NCBI RefSeq assembly: GCF_036541425.1
Contig: NZ_JAZHFT010000025.1
Location: 1-64,000 of the forward strand
Length of the DNA: 64,000 nucleotides
Source of the DNA: Consotaella aegiceratis
GTDB taxonomy: Bacteria; Pseudomonadota; Alphaproteobacteria; Rhizobiales; Rhizobiaceae
Direction of reading: 5' to 3'
Below are positions 18,811 through 26,720 of the stretch, in pieces. Under the pieces are notes generated by a model. The model worked only from the letters and a program-made list of their open reading frames with translations. It had not been told where the DNA came from and did no database searches. The position numbers and the translations under genes were made by a program. Position 1 is the stretch's first letter. Each line of letters opens with the position of its first letter.

Positions 18811-18881
18811 GTCTGCTCTCTTCGACCATCGTGCCGACGGCTTTGCGAAGCCGCACCGCCGGTCGGGCACCAGCACAACCT

Positions 18882-19361
18882 TCACCAACTGCCGATCTCC
18901 CTCTTGGCCTGCTCCGTGTAGACCTTCATCGCGTCGAAGATCGCATCGTAATAAGACTTGATGACCTGCTGCCTCACCTCGAAGTCCTTGTCGCGATATT
19001 CGTATCGGTCGAGGCGCCCCAGATGCGTGGCAAGGCGGACGGCGTCGATCCGGGACACGGCGTTGGTCTCCGCCCGCATCACGATCTCCCGCTTGTTCTC
19101 AAAGAGAAGGTCTCGAACCCGGGCGATCAACTGCGGTTCGGTCAGCGTGCTGCCGCCATTGGTCCAGAATCCGGCATTGCGGCCCTCCTCGATGAAGCCG
19201 TCGACGGTTTTCTCGAAGATGCTGTCCCAGTGGTAGGCTTCCGATACCTCGCGCTTCAGCTGTTCCTGGGAAACGGGCCCCGCGGCGAAGGCCACATCGA
19301 GCCCCGGCACCGTGGCCGGGGCGAGCGATAGAGCGAGACTGAGCGAAATCCGTCGCAGCAT
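18882..19361 (-). CDS. Secreted protein of unknown function, paralog of the downstream gene (copy 1)
   Basis: 159 aa with a signal peptide (MLRRISLSLALSLAPATVPGLDVAFAAG) and a helical mature domain containing FEKTVDGFIEEGRNAGFW, REIVMRAETNA and YYDAIFDAMK. It is clearly related to the following gene but diverged, so the duplication is old. The pair sits between pdhC and the SGNH hydrolase and is not part of the usual pdh-lpd block of relatives as I know it. No cysteine pairs, metal motif or enzymatic signature is visible. Start ATG 19361 follows CAGGAGC. Confidence 0.75.
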   Translation of the reverse strand: MLRRISLSLALSLAPATVPGLDVAFAAGPVSQEQLKREVSEAYHWDSIFEKTVDGFIEEGRNAGFWTNGGSTLTEPQLIARVRDLLFENKREIVMRAETNAVSRIDAVRLATHLGRLDRYEYRDKDFEVRQQVIKSYYDAIFDAMKVYTEQAKREIGSW

Positions 19362-19457
19362 GGTTGCTCCTGAAGTGTTGCTGCAAAAACCATTCAGCTT
19401 TCGAACAAGACCACGCGGAACTCAGGGTCGGATGCGGGAGCCCGGATGTCTGCTGTC

Positions 19458-20864
19458 CTAGACCAGCATCGACATCGGGTTCTCGATGAAGCGCTTGAAG
19501 GCCGAGAGAAGCTCTGCTCCGAGCGCCCCGTCGACGGCGCGGTGATCGGTGGACAGCGTCGCCGTCATGACGGTGGCGACGGCCAGCGCGCCGCTCTTGA
19601 CCACCGCACGCTGCTCGCCGGCGCCGACCGCCAGGATGGTTGCGTGCGGCGGATTGATGACCGCCGAGAAGTCCTTGATGCCGAACATTCCGAGATTGGA
19701 GACGGCCGTCGTGCCGCCCTGATACTCTTCCGGCTTCAGCTTGCGCGAGCGCGCCCGCTTGGCCAGATCCTTCATCTCGTTGGAGATGGTCGACAAGGTC
19801 TTTTCGTCGGCCTTGCGGATCACTGGCGTGATCAGCCCGCCCTCGATCGAAACGGCGACGCCGACATCGGCGTTCTTGTGCTTGATCATGGCCGCATCGG
19901 TCCACGAGACGTTGGCGTCGGGCACGGCCTTCAGCGCGAGCGCCATCGCCTTGATCACCATGTCGTTGACCGAGAGCTTGTAAGCCGGCTTCTCGCCCGC
20001 CTCGGTCTTCACCGTCGGCGCGGCCTCGTTGAGCTGCTTGCGCAATGCCAGAAGAGCGTCCAGCTCGCAGTCCAGCGTCAGATAGAAGTGCGGAACCGTC
20101 TGCTTCGATTCCACCAGGCGCCGAGCGATCGTCTTGCGCATGTTGTCATGCGGGATCTTCTCGTAGGAGCCCTCGGGGAACAGCTTGAGGATCTGCTCGT
20201 CGCTGGATGCCTTGGCCATCGGCGCTGCCGCCTCGGCCGCCTTGGGAGCTTCCGCGGCGCCAGATGCGGGCGCCTTCTGGGCGCCGGTTCCGGCCTTGGC
20301 CGCGGACTCGATGTCGGCCTTGACGATCCGGCCGCGCGGACCGGAGCCCGAAACGGCCGAGAGGTCGATGCCCTGCTCCTTGGCGAGACGGCGCGCCAGG
20401 GGCGAAGCGAAGACGCGGCCGCCTCCACCGTTCGCCGTTGCGTTCGGGGCCGGCTGAGGGGTCGTCCGCTGGTCGCCGCGCGCCGCCGGGTCCTTGGCTT
20501 CCTCGGTCGAGCCGACCGTGGCGGCATCGGCCTTGGGATCGGGTGCCACGGCACCGTTTCCGGAGGGCGGCGCCTTGGTGCCCGTGTCGCCGCCGCCTTT
20601 CGCCGCTTCCGCCGGATCTTCGCCGTCCGCCGCGAGAATGGCGATCAGCTCGTTGACCTTCACGCCTTCCGAACCCTCGGGGATGACGATCTTGGCGACG
20701 GTGCCCTCGTCGACCGCCTCGACCTCCATGGTCGCCTTGTCGGTCTCGATCTCGGCAATGACGTCGCCCGGCGCGACGCTGTCGCCCTCCTTCACCAACC
20801 ATTTGGAGAGGTTGCCCTCCTCCATCGTTGGCGACAGAGCGGGCATGGTGACGTTGATCGGCAT
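19458..20864 (-). CDS. pdhC: Pyruvate dehydrogenase complex E2, dihydrolipoamide acetyltransferase
   Basis: 468-aa acetyltransferase core of pyruvate dehydrogenase. One N-terminal lipoyl domain (lipoyl Lys43 in ETDKATMEVEA), an Ala/Pro-rich linker, a peripheral subunit-binding domain (FASPLARRLAKEQGIDL), a second linker, and the catalytic domain ending with the active-site STDHRAVDGALGA. The ATG at 20864, preceded by AGGAG, was preferred to the TTG one codon upstream. It is last in the pdhA-pdhB-SRPBCC-pdhC cluster; the SRPBCC gene ends 11 bp before it. Confidence 0.97.
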   Translation of the reverse strand: MPINVTMPALSPTMEEGNLSKWLVKEGDSVAPGDVIAEIETDKATMEVEAVDEGTVAKIVIPEGSEGVKVNELIAILAADGEDPAEAAKGGGDTGTKAPPSGNGAVAPDPKADAATVGSTEEAKDPAARGDQRTTPQPAPNATANGGGGRVFASPLARRLAKEQGIDLSAVSGSGPRGRIVKADIESAAKAGTGAQKAPASGAAEAPKAAEAAAPMAKASSDEQILKLFPEGSYEKIPHDNMRKTIARRLVESKQTVPHFYLTLDCELDALLALRKQLNEAAPTVKTEAGEKPAYKLSVNDMVIKAMALALKAVPDANVSWTDAAMIKHKNADVGVAVSIEGGLITPVIRKADEKTLSTISNEMKDLAKRARSRKLKPEEYQGGTTAVSNLGMFGIKDFSAVINPPHATILAVGAGEQRAVVKSGALAVATVMTATLSTDHRAVDGALGAELLSAFKRFIENPMSMLV

Positions 20865-20875
20865 CAAAAATCTCC

Positions 20876-21322
20876 TCAGTGGCCCCTGCGCCGGGCATCA
20901 TGGGCCTCGGCGTGGGCGGCGAGGTTGGCGAGGTGGTTGGCCCAGCCGCCTCTATGGTCTTCTATAAGTTGCTGGCGCGCGGCATCGTCCGCCTTAAGCC
21001 AACCCTGGTGTTCGATTCGAACCTCCGAGCCGCCCTCGGACGGCTCGATCCAAACCGAAACGACGGTATCGAACGTCCAGTCGTCGTCGGCCCATACCAT
21101 CACCAATCCCCTGGGGGGATGGAATGCCGTGACCTGCGCCCGGGTGACGCGGCCGTCGCCTGCGGGGCTCACCCACGGCTCCAGCAGATCGCCTCCGTCG
21201 CGCGCGTCGAACTCGATCGTGTCGCGCCACCACGCCTTGAAGCACTCCGGCTTGGTGAGGCAAGCCCACACCTCCGACGGCGGAGCGTCGACCCATTGCG
21301 TCAGCTCAAGGACGTCGCTCAC
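20876..21322 (-). CDS. SRPBCC/AHSA1 domain protein within the pdh operon
   Basis: 148-aa START-like protein with the AHSA1-type pattern: an N-terminal LTQWVDAPPSEVWACLTKPECFKAWW, a central FHPPRGLVMVWAD strand, and the C-terminal helix GGWANHLANLAAHAEAH. These proteins bind hydrophobic ligands or Hsp90-like partners; no substrate can be deduced. It starts at GTG 21322 with GGAG upstream, 36 bp after pdhB, and ends 11 bp before pdhC, so it must be co-transcribed with the complex. Such a gene between pdhB and pdhC is not standard and suggests either a chance insertion or an accessory role. Confidence 0.85.
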   Translation of the reverse strand: MSDVLELTQWVDAPPSEVWACLTKPECFKAWWRDTIEFDARDGGDLLEPWVSPAGDGRVTRAQVTAFHPPRGLVMVWADDDWTFDTVVSVWIEPSEGGSEVRIEHQGWLKADDAARQQLIEDHRGGWANHLANLAAHAEAHDARRRGH

Positions 21323-21358
21323 GATGCTGCTCCTCGGCGCTGGAAGCTCGGCATGGGG

Positions 21359-22825
21359 TCAATCCCGGTAGGTTACCGCCTTGACTGCGTCGATGACCTC
21401 CTTGACCGAAGGCAACGCCAGCTTCTCGAGGTTGGCGGCATAGGGCATCGGAACGTCCTTGCCCGCTACCTTGAGAACCGGAGCGTCCAGCCAATCGAAG
21501 GCCCGCGCCATCAGCTCCGAGGCGATATGGGCGCCGACCGAGCTCTGCGGGTAGCCTTCCTCGACGGTGACGCAGCGATTGGTCTTCTTGACCGACCGCA
21601 CCACCGTATCGAGGTCCATCGGGCGGATGGTGCGAAGGTCGATCACCTCGGCGTCGATCCCCTCCTTCTCCAGTTCCTCCGCCGCCTTGACGGCGTAGGT
21701 CATACCGATGCCGAAGGAAACGATGGTCACGTCCTTGCCCTTGCGGTGGATACGCGCCTTGCCGATCGGTACCGTCCAATCGTCGATCTTCGGGATGTCG
21801 AAGGAATGGCCGTAGAGGATCTCATTCTCAAGGAAGATCACCGGATTGGGATCGCGGATCGCCGACTTGAGCAGCCCCTTGGCGTCAGCCGCCGTATAGG
21901 GCTGGACGACCTTGAGGCCCGGTACGTGGCTGTACCAGGCCGCATAGTCCTGGCTGTGCTGGGCCGCGACGCGGGCCGCGGCGCCGTTCGGTCCGCGGAA
22001 GACGATCGGGCAGCCCATCTGGCCGCCGGCCATGTAAAGGGTCTTGGCAGCCGAGTTGATGATCTGGTCGATCGCCTGCATGGCGAAGTTGAAGGTCATG
22101 AATTCGACGATCGGCCGCAAGCCGCCGAACGCCGCGCCGACGCCGAGGCCGGCAAAGCCGTGCTCGGTGATCGGCGTGTCGACTACGCGCCGGGCGCTGA
22201 ATTCTTCGAGCAGCCCCTGGCTGATCTTGTAGGCACCCTGGTACTCGGCGACTTCCTCGCCCATCAGGAAGACCGACTCGTCGCGCCGCATCTCTTCGGC
22301 CATGGCATCGCGCAGCGCCTCGCGCACGGTCTGCGAGACCATTTCGGTACCGTCCGGAATCTCCTGGGCGAGATCGCCTTCGGCGTCGTCCGGCTCGGGA
22401 TGCACCTTGCCCTCGGCCGGCACACGGCGAGCGTTTGCGTCGGCGACGGCGTCGCCGCCGGAGGCTTGGCCACCCTGGCCGCCCGCACCGTCGGCGGAGC
22501 GCTGCTCATGCGGCTCCGAATCCGCTGCCGGCTCGGTTTGCGCCGGCTTCGATGCCGCGGCATCGATGGCACTTGCATCCTCGCCTTCCTCGAGAAGCAC
22601 GGCGATCGGGGCGTTCACCTTGACGCCCTCGGTGCCGGCCTGCACCAGGATCTTGCCGAGCGTTCCCTCATCGACCGCCTCGACCTCCATGGTCGCCTTG
22701 TCGGTCTCGATCTCTGCGATCACGTCGCCCGGAGCGACGGCGTCGCCTTCCTGCTTGATCCATTTGGACAGCGTACCCTCTTCCATCGTCGGCGAGAGGG
22801 CCGGCATCAAAATCTGCGTAGCCAT
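21359..22825 (-). CDS. pdhB: Pyruvate dehydrogenase complex E1 component subunit beta
   Basis: 488-aa E1-beta with an extra N-terminal lipoyl domain (MATQILMPALSPTMEEGTL, lipoyl Lys43) joined by an Ala/Gly/Asp-rich linker to the transketolase-like domain, as in other rhizobial PdhB. Pyrimidine-binding domain (GFAGLGVGAAFGG..., Glu in GEEVAEYQGAYK) and the C-terminal transketolase domain (VTVEEGYPQSSVGAHI) are complete. Forms an alpha2beta2 E1 with PdhA, which ends 12 bp upstream. Confidence 0.97.
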   Translation of the reverse strand: MATQILMPALSPTMEEGTLSKWIKQEGDAVAPGDVIAEIETDKATMEVEAVDEGTLGKILVQAGTEGVKVNAPIAVLLEEGEDASAIDAAASKPAQTEPAADSEPHEQRSADGAGGQGGQASGGDAVADANARRVPAEGKVHPEPDDAEGDLAQEIPDGTEMVSQTVREALRDAMAEEMRRDESVFLMGEEVAEYQGAYKISQGLLEEFSARRVVDTPITEHGFAGLGVGAAFGGLRPIVEFMTFNFAMQAIDQIINSAAKTLYMAGGQMGCPIVFRGPNGAAARVAAQHSQDYAAWYSHVPGLKVVQPYTAADAKGLLKSAIRDPNPVIFLENEILYGHSFDIPKIDDWTVPIGKARIHRKGKDVTIVSFGIGMTYAVKAAEELEKEGIDAEVIDLRTIRPMDLDTVVRSVKKTNRCVTVEEGYPQSSVGAHIASELMARAFDWLDAPVLKVAGKDVPMPYAANLEKLALPSVKEVIDAVKAVTYRD

Positions 22826-22837
22826 GGTGCGTTCTCT

Positions 22838-23932
22838 TTATTCGGCCGCCTGAGGGATCTCGTCTGCGTAGATGTCGGTCCACAGCTCGGCCGGATCCGG
22901 CTCCGGATCGTTCTGGGCGAAGTCGGCGGCGTCCTGAACGACGTCGCGGACCTCCTTGTCGATTCCCTTCAGTTCATCCTCGCCGAGACCGTGCTCTTCC
23001 ATCAACCGCCGGCGAACCTGCTCGATCGGATCGCGCTCGGACCGCATCTGCTGGACTTCGTCGCGAGTCCGGTACTTGGCCGGATCAGACATCGAGTGGC
23101 CGCGATAACGGTAAGTCATCATTTCCAGAATGACCGGCCCGTTGCCCTTGCGGCAATGATCGAGGGCCACGTCGCCCGCCGCCTTGACCGCGCGAACGTC
23201 CATGCCGTCGACCTGAATGCCGGGAATTTTGAAGGAAATGCCGCGATGGGCGAAATTCGTCTCGGCCGAAGCGCGATTGACCGAGGTGCCCATGGCATAG
23301 CGGTTGTTCTCGATGACGAAGATTACCGGCAGCTTCCACAAAGAGGCCATGTTGAAGCTCTCGTAGACCTGGCCCTGATTGGCCGCGCCGTCACCGAAAT
23401 AGGTCATCGAGACCGCGTCGGAGCCCTTGTAGCGGTTGGAGAAGGCCAGCCCGGTGCCGATCGGTACCTGTGCGCCGACGATGCCGTGCCCGCCGAAGAA
23501 GTTCTTTTCCTTGGAGAACATGTGCATCGAGCCGCCCTTGCCGCGGGAGTAGCCCGAGCGGCGTCCGGTCAGCTCGGCCATGACGCCGCGCGCTTCCATG
23601 CCGGTGGCCAGCATGTGGCCGTGGTCGCGGTAGCCGGTGATGATCTGATCGCCCTCCTTGAGGGCCATCTGCATGCCGGTGACGACGGCTTCCTGACCGA
23701 TATAGAGGTGGCAGAAGCCGCCGATGAAACCCATGCCGTAGAGCTGGCCCGCCTTCTCTTCGAAGCGGCGGATCAACAGCATGTTGCGATAGGCCTTGAG
23801 GTCGTCGTCCTTGGAAAACTTGGAGGGAGGCGGCGTCTCGAAATGTTCCAGCGTTTGGACGATCTCGGCCTTCGACATGCCGCTTTCGCCAGTCGATTTG
23901 GAATCGGCCTTCTTTTGTCTGGTCGCCGCCAT
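22838..23932 (-). CDS. pdhA: Pyruvate dehydrogenase complex E1 component subunit alpha
   Basis: 364-aa thiamine-diphosphate-dependent E1-alpha. The ThDP motif GDGAANQGQVYESFNMASLWKLPVIFVIENN begins GDGAANQGQV, and the phosphorylation-loop-like YRYRGHSMSDPAKYRTRDEV region is conserved. The first 25 residues are basic and low-complexity. First gene of pdhA-pdhB-SRPBCC-pdhC. It is preceded by GAGGACC and by a 167-bp gap holding a perfect 20-bp inverted repeat that may be an operator. Confidence 0.97.
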   Translation of the reverse strand: MAATRQKKADSKSTGESGMSKAEIVQTLEHFETPPPSKFSKDDDLKAYRNMLLIRRFEEKAGQLYGMGFIGGFCHLYIGQEAVVTGMQMALKEGDQIITGYRDHGHMLATGMEARGVMAELTGRRSGYSRGKGGSMHMFSKEKNFFGGHGIVGAQVPIGTGLAFSNRYKGSDAVSMTYFGDGAANQGQVYESFNMASLWKLPVIFVIENNRYAMGTSVNRASAETNFAHRGISFKIPGIQVDGMDVRAVKAAGDVALDHCRKGNGPVILEMMTYRYRGHSMSDPAKYRTRDEVQQMRSERDPIEQVRRRLMEEHGLGEDELKGIDKEVRDVVQDAADFAQNDPEPDPAELWTDIYADEIPQAAE

Positions 23933-24026
23933 GCGGTCCTCCGGTGCGTTGCCGCTTGCTGCCTCTGGCAGCTGCTGGCGCAGACTATAGGCCCGGAAAA
24001 CGCAGAAACAAGAGATCGTCGCTAAT

Positions 24027-24084
24027 ATAACTGAACGTGAGTTAAGCAGGCTTTTGAAAGAAAACTTAACTCACGTTCAGTTAT
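24027..24084. promoter_or_regulatory. Perfect 20-bp inverted repeat in the ftsB-pdhA gap
   Basis: Two perfect 20-bp arms (24027-24046 and 24065-24084), A+T-rich in a GC-rich neighbourhood, separated by 18 nt. The arm contains ACTGAACGTGAGTTA, which is itself nearly palindromic, so the region may hold two operator copies facing each other. It lies 95-152 bp before the pdhA ATG and 16 bp after the ftsB stop. No T tract follows on either strand to make it a standard terminator. Operator for the pdh operon is the working idea. Confidence 0.5.
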
Positions 24085-24099
24085 TATTGCGGTCGCGTC

Positions 24100-24408
24100 T
24101 CAGCGCATGATCACGATCTCGTCGGGTGCGGCATAGTTGAGCGCCCGACGCGCCCGCTCGTCGATCATGTCGCGCTCCAGCGTGCCGTCATGCAGCAGTT
24201 GAACCCGACGTTCGAGCTGGACGCGGTCCTTGTGAAGCTTCTCCTGCCGCGCCTGTGCCTCTTCCAGACGCTGCGACAGTTCGTGCTTGGCTTCCAATCC
24301 GTACTGCCCGCTCTGGGCGTGCATGGCGAAATAGGCGAGAAAACTGGCCGTGATCGCTGGCACGATCAGGCGCCCGACCTTGGTGTTTCGTTTCTGTCTG
24401 GTCCACAT
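24100..24408 (-). CDS. Septum formation initiator family protein (FtsB/DivIC-like)
   Basis: 102-aa bitopic membrane protein: short basic cytoplasmic N-terminus, one TM helix (RLIVPAITASFLAYFAMHA), then a coiled coil (HELSQRLEEAQARQEKLHKDRVQLERRV) and the family tail DMIDERARRALNYAAPDEIVI. It belongs to the divisome FtsQLB subcomplex. The ATG at 24408 starts the basic segment directly before the TM helix; a longer frame upstream adds non-family residues. Located between eno and pdhA on the same strand, the standard rhizobial order. Confidence 0.92.
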   Translation of the reverse strand: MWTRQKRNTKVGRLIVPAITASFLAYFAMHAQSGQYGLEAKHELSQRLEEAQARQEKLHKDRVQLERRVQLLHDGTLERDMIDERARRALNYAAPDEIVIMR

Positions 24409-24916
24409 ACCGGTCTCGATGGCCGAAAAAGAGATACAATGGCCCGGGTCGACAAACGCAACTCCGCAGATCGGTTGGCCAATCATGCCGGACGCGATGG
24501 ATCCTGTCCTGAAACTGGATCATGCGACGTCAGGGTTAATTTCTTATTGCCCCAGCGTGGCCGACAACGCTTTGAAACTGCGAATAAAACATCAGCTCTG
24601 CCCGCCCGTCGCCTTAATCTGCAGAGATTCGCGGCGAGCCCCAGCCGTGAGGCGATGGCGGCCCCCGTTCCGCGTTAGCCGGAGCGATCTGCCAACTCGA
24701 CATGACGGCGCTCAAGAGCCTAGCCGCAGGAAACCGCCTTCACGTTTGCCGATGGCCACCGGACGACGCGACCCGCTCGCAGCCGTTTTTCATCGGTCCC
24801 TGAGGCTTTTGCCGTCATGGCGCTCGAACGAGAACGGGCCCGGCTGACGAACAGCCGAGCCCGTGCAATGGACCTCGGAAAGGGCCGGACAAAGGACCGG
24901 CCCGCAGGTGAGGATA
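24409..24916. other. Intergenic region eno-ftsB
   Basis: 508 bp with no convincing gene in any frame. It contains the eno terminator hairpin at the right and, around 24535-24595, an A+T-richer stretch that could hold the ftsB promoter. I see no tRNA or other RNA gene. Confidence 0.55.
24834..24864 (-). terminator. Candidate terminator of eno
   Basis: Hairpin with two perfect stem parts (ACGGGC/GCCCGT and GGCT/AGCC) separated by a 2x2 internal loop, 53 bp downstream of the eno stop, followed on the minus strand by TTCTCGTTCG. Confidence 0.55.
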
Positions 24917-26197
24917 TCAGCGCTTCTTCAGGATGCTGCGGCCAGCATAGACCGCGGCGTCGCCCAGCTCTTCCTCGATGCGCAGGAGCTGGTTGTACTT
25001 GGCCAAGCGGTCGGAGCGCGACAGCGAGCCGGTCTTGATCTGTCCGCAGTTGGCGGCGACGGCGAGGTCGGCGATGGTCGAATCCTCGGTCTCGCCCGAG
25101 CGGTGCGACATCACGGTCGTGTAGCCGGCGCGATGCGCGACGTCGACGGCGTCGAGCGTCTCGGTCAGCGAGCCGATCTGATTGACCTTGACCAGCAGCG
25201 AGTTTGCGACGTGCTTCTCGATGCCCTGGCGCAGACGTTCCGAATTGGTGACGAACAGGTCGTCGCCGACCAGCTGGCAGCGGTCGCCGATCTTGGCGGT
25301 CAGCGTCGCCCAGCCGTCCCAGTCGTCCTCGGCCATGCCGTCCTCGATCGAGATGATCGGATAGGCACCCATCAGCTCCGCCAGGTAATCGGCCATCTCT
25401 GCCGAGTTCAGCTTGCGGCCCTCGCCGGCGAGATCATAGACGCCGTCCTTGAAGAACTCGGACGACGCGCAGTCGAGCGCGATGTAGACGTCCTCGCCCG
25501 GCTTGTAGCCGACGTTCTCGGCCGACTTCATGATGAAGTCGAGGCCTTCCTTGGCCGAAGCGAGTCCCGGAGCGAAGCCGCCTTCGTCGCCGACATTGGT
25601 GTTGTGGCCGGCGTCCTTCAGCATCTTCTTCAAAGAGGCGAAGATCTCGGCGCCCATGCGCAGCCCTTCCGCGAAGGTCGGCGCGCCAACGGGCATGATC
25701 ATGAATTCCTGGAAATCGATCGGATTGTCGGCATGCGCGCCGCCATTGATGATGTTCATCATCGGCACGGGCAGCACGTGTGCGCTGGTGCCGCCGACAT
25801 AGCGATAGAGCGGCAGGCCGGCAGCCTGGGCCGCAGCCTTGGCGACGGCGAGCGAGACGCCGAGGATGGCGTTGGCGCCGATGCGGCCCTTGTTCTTGGT
25901 GCCGTCCAGATCGATCAGCGTCTTGTCGATCTTCAGCTGATTCTCGGCCTCGAAGCCCACGACGGCCTCGGCGATCTCGCCGTTGACCGCGTCGACGGCC
26001 TTGGTGACGCCCTTGCCGCCATAGCGCTTCTTGTCGCCGTCGCGCAGCTCGACCGCTTCATGCACGCCGGTGGAAGCGCCCGAGGGGACGGCGGCGCGGC
26101 CTTCGGAGCCGTCTTCCAGAACCACGTCGACCTCGACCGTCGGGTTGCCGCGGCTGTCGAGGATCTCGCGTCCAATGATATCGATGATGGCAGTCAT
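24917..26197 (-). CDS. eno: Enolase
   Basis: 426-aa glycolytic enzyme converting 2-phosphoglycerate to phosphoenolpyruvate. The N-terminal GREILDSRGNPTVEVDV, the acid/base Glu and Lys regions (GDEGGFAP, SIEDGMAEDDWDGW, LVKVNQIGSLTE) and the C-terminal MSHRSGETEDSTIADL are complete. An ATG three codons earlier exists, but AAAGGAG lies only 1 nt before it and at optimal distance from the ATG at 26197, which also gives the family start MTAIIDI. Upstream, a divergent small gene begins about 200 bp away. Confidence 0.97.
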   Translation of the reverse strand: MTAIIDIIGREILDSRGNPTVEVDVVLEDGSEGRAAVPSGASTGVHEAVELRDGDKKRYGGKGVTKAVDAVNGEIAEAVVGFEAENQLKIDKTLIDLDGTKNKGRIGANAILGVSLAVAKAAAQAAGLPLYRYVGGTSAHVLPVPMMNIINGGAHADNPIDFQEFMIMPVGAPTFAEGLRMGAEIFASLKKMLKDAGHNTNVGDEGGFAPGLASAKEGLDFIMKSAENVGYKPGEDVYIALDCASSEFFKDGVYDLAGEGRKLNSAEMADYLAELMGAYPIISIEDGMAEDDWDGWATLTAKIGDRCQLVGDDLFVTNSERLRQGIEKHVANSLLVKVNQIGSLTETLDAVDVAHRAGYTTVMSHRSGETEDSTIADLAVAANCGQIKTGSLSRSDRLAKYNQLLRIEEELGDAAVYAGRSILKKR

Positions 26198-26401
26198 GCC
26201 CTTCATGCTCCTTTGCCAAACGAACGTTCGCCGCCTTCTAATCGATTTTTCGGAGGAAATGTATGGCGTAGGTGCGGCAAATCGCCGATTTCGCGCTTCG
26301 CGACAGGAGGGGTCGATTTCGCAACCCCTGGCCGGTCCAGAAGGGCTTTCTTATATTACGGCCGAAAGATGTCGGCGAACGCTGAAGCGGAGGAGCATTC
26401 A

Positions 26402-26629
26402 ATGCCGAAAAGAGTTGAGTTCGAGCGCCGTGGATTTGAGGAGCTCGTGAAAATCGACGGGATCGTCGTGGGCCGCCTCACCGGCGCGAACGGTCGCCGC
26501 AGGATGTTATGGCGCTCGGCGCATCTGGTCGACGACGACAAGGTGGCGGAGTTCGAGCGAGCCTTCGCCGATACCGATCAATCCAGCTCGGCGGCCGAGA
26601 CCGAGCTGCGCCGGGCCGGTCTGGCCTGA
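26402..26629 (+). CDS. Small conserved-looking hypothetical protein
   Basis: 75-aa soluble, charged protein (MPKRVEFERRGFEELVKIDG...) on the plus strand between eno and kdsA. A strong GGAGGAG Shine-Dalgarno lies 6 nt before the ATG and codon use looks coding (GC-rich third positions). It has no Cys, TM segment or known motif; the middle (VVGRLTGANGRRRMLWRSAHLVDDDKVAEFERAF) may be a beta hairpin followed by a helix. Divergent from eno and convergent with kdsA. Function unknown. Confidence 0.6.
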   Translation: MPKRVEFERRGFEELVKIDGIVVGRLTGANGRRRMLWRSAHLVDDDKVAEFERAFADTDQSSSAAETELRRAGLA

Positions 26630-26658
26630 TCTATAGGGAATCGACCGCGCGGCGGCTC

Positions 26659-26675
26659 GGCCGCCCGCGGCGGCC
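26659..26675. terminator. GC hairpin between the convergent hypothetical gene and kdsA
   Basis: A perfect 7-bp stem GGCCGCC/GGCGGCC with a 3-nt loop, in the 91-bp gap where two genes converge. No T run follows, so termination is only inferred from position. Confidence 0.3.
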
Positions 26676-26720
26676 TCGATCGAGGATTGTCGATCCGGGA
26701 GCCGCGTCCAGGTCTGGATC

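Noticed and set aside
20879..24025. Open frame of 1048 codons on the plus strand through pdhC/pdhB/pdhA
   Set aside because: It is the antisense frame of three certain genes, rich in Arg/His/Asp from GC-biased codons, with no domain pattern. The same holds for the 662-codon frame opposite ntrY (5942-7930) and similar frames elsewhere.
24027..24084. 20-bp inverted repeat as the ftsB terminator
   Set aside because: The stem is A+T-rich and no U tract follows on either strand; an operator role fits better, though a 3'-end role is not excluded.
24863..26629. Long plus-strand frame ending in the 75-aa gene
   Set aside because: Most of it is antisense to eno. Only the last part, with its own Shine-Dalgarno at 26388-26395, is plausible as a gene.
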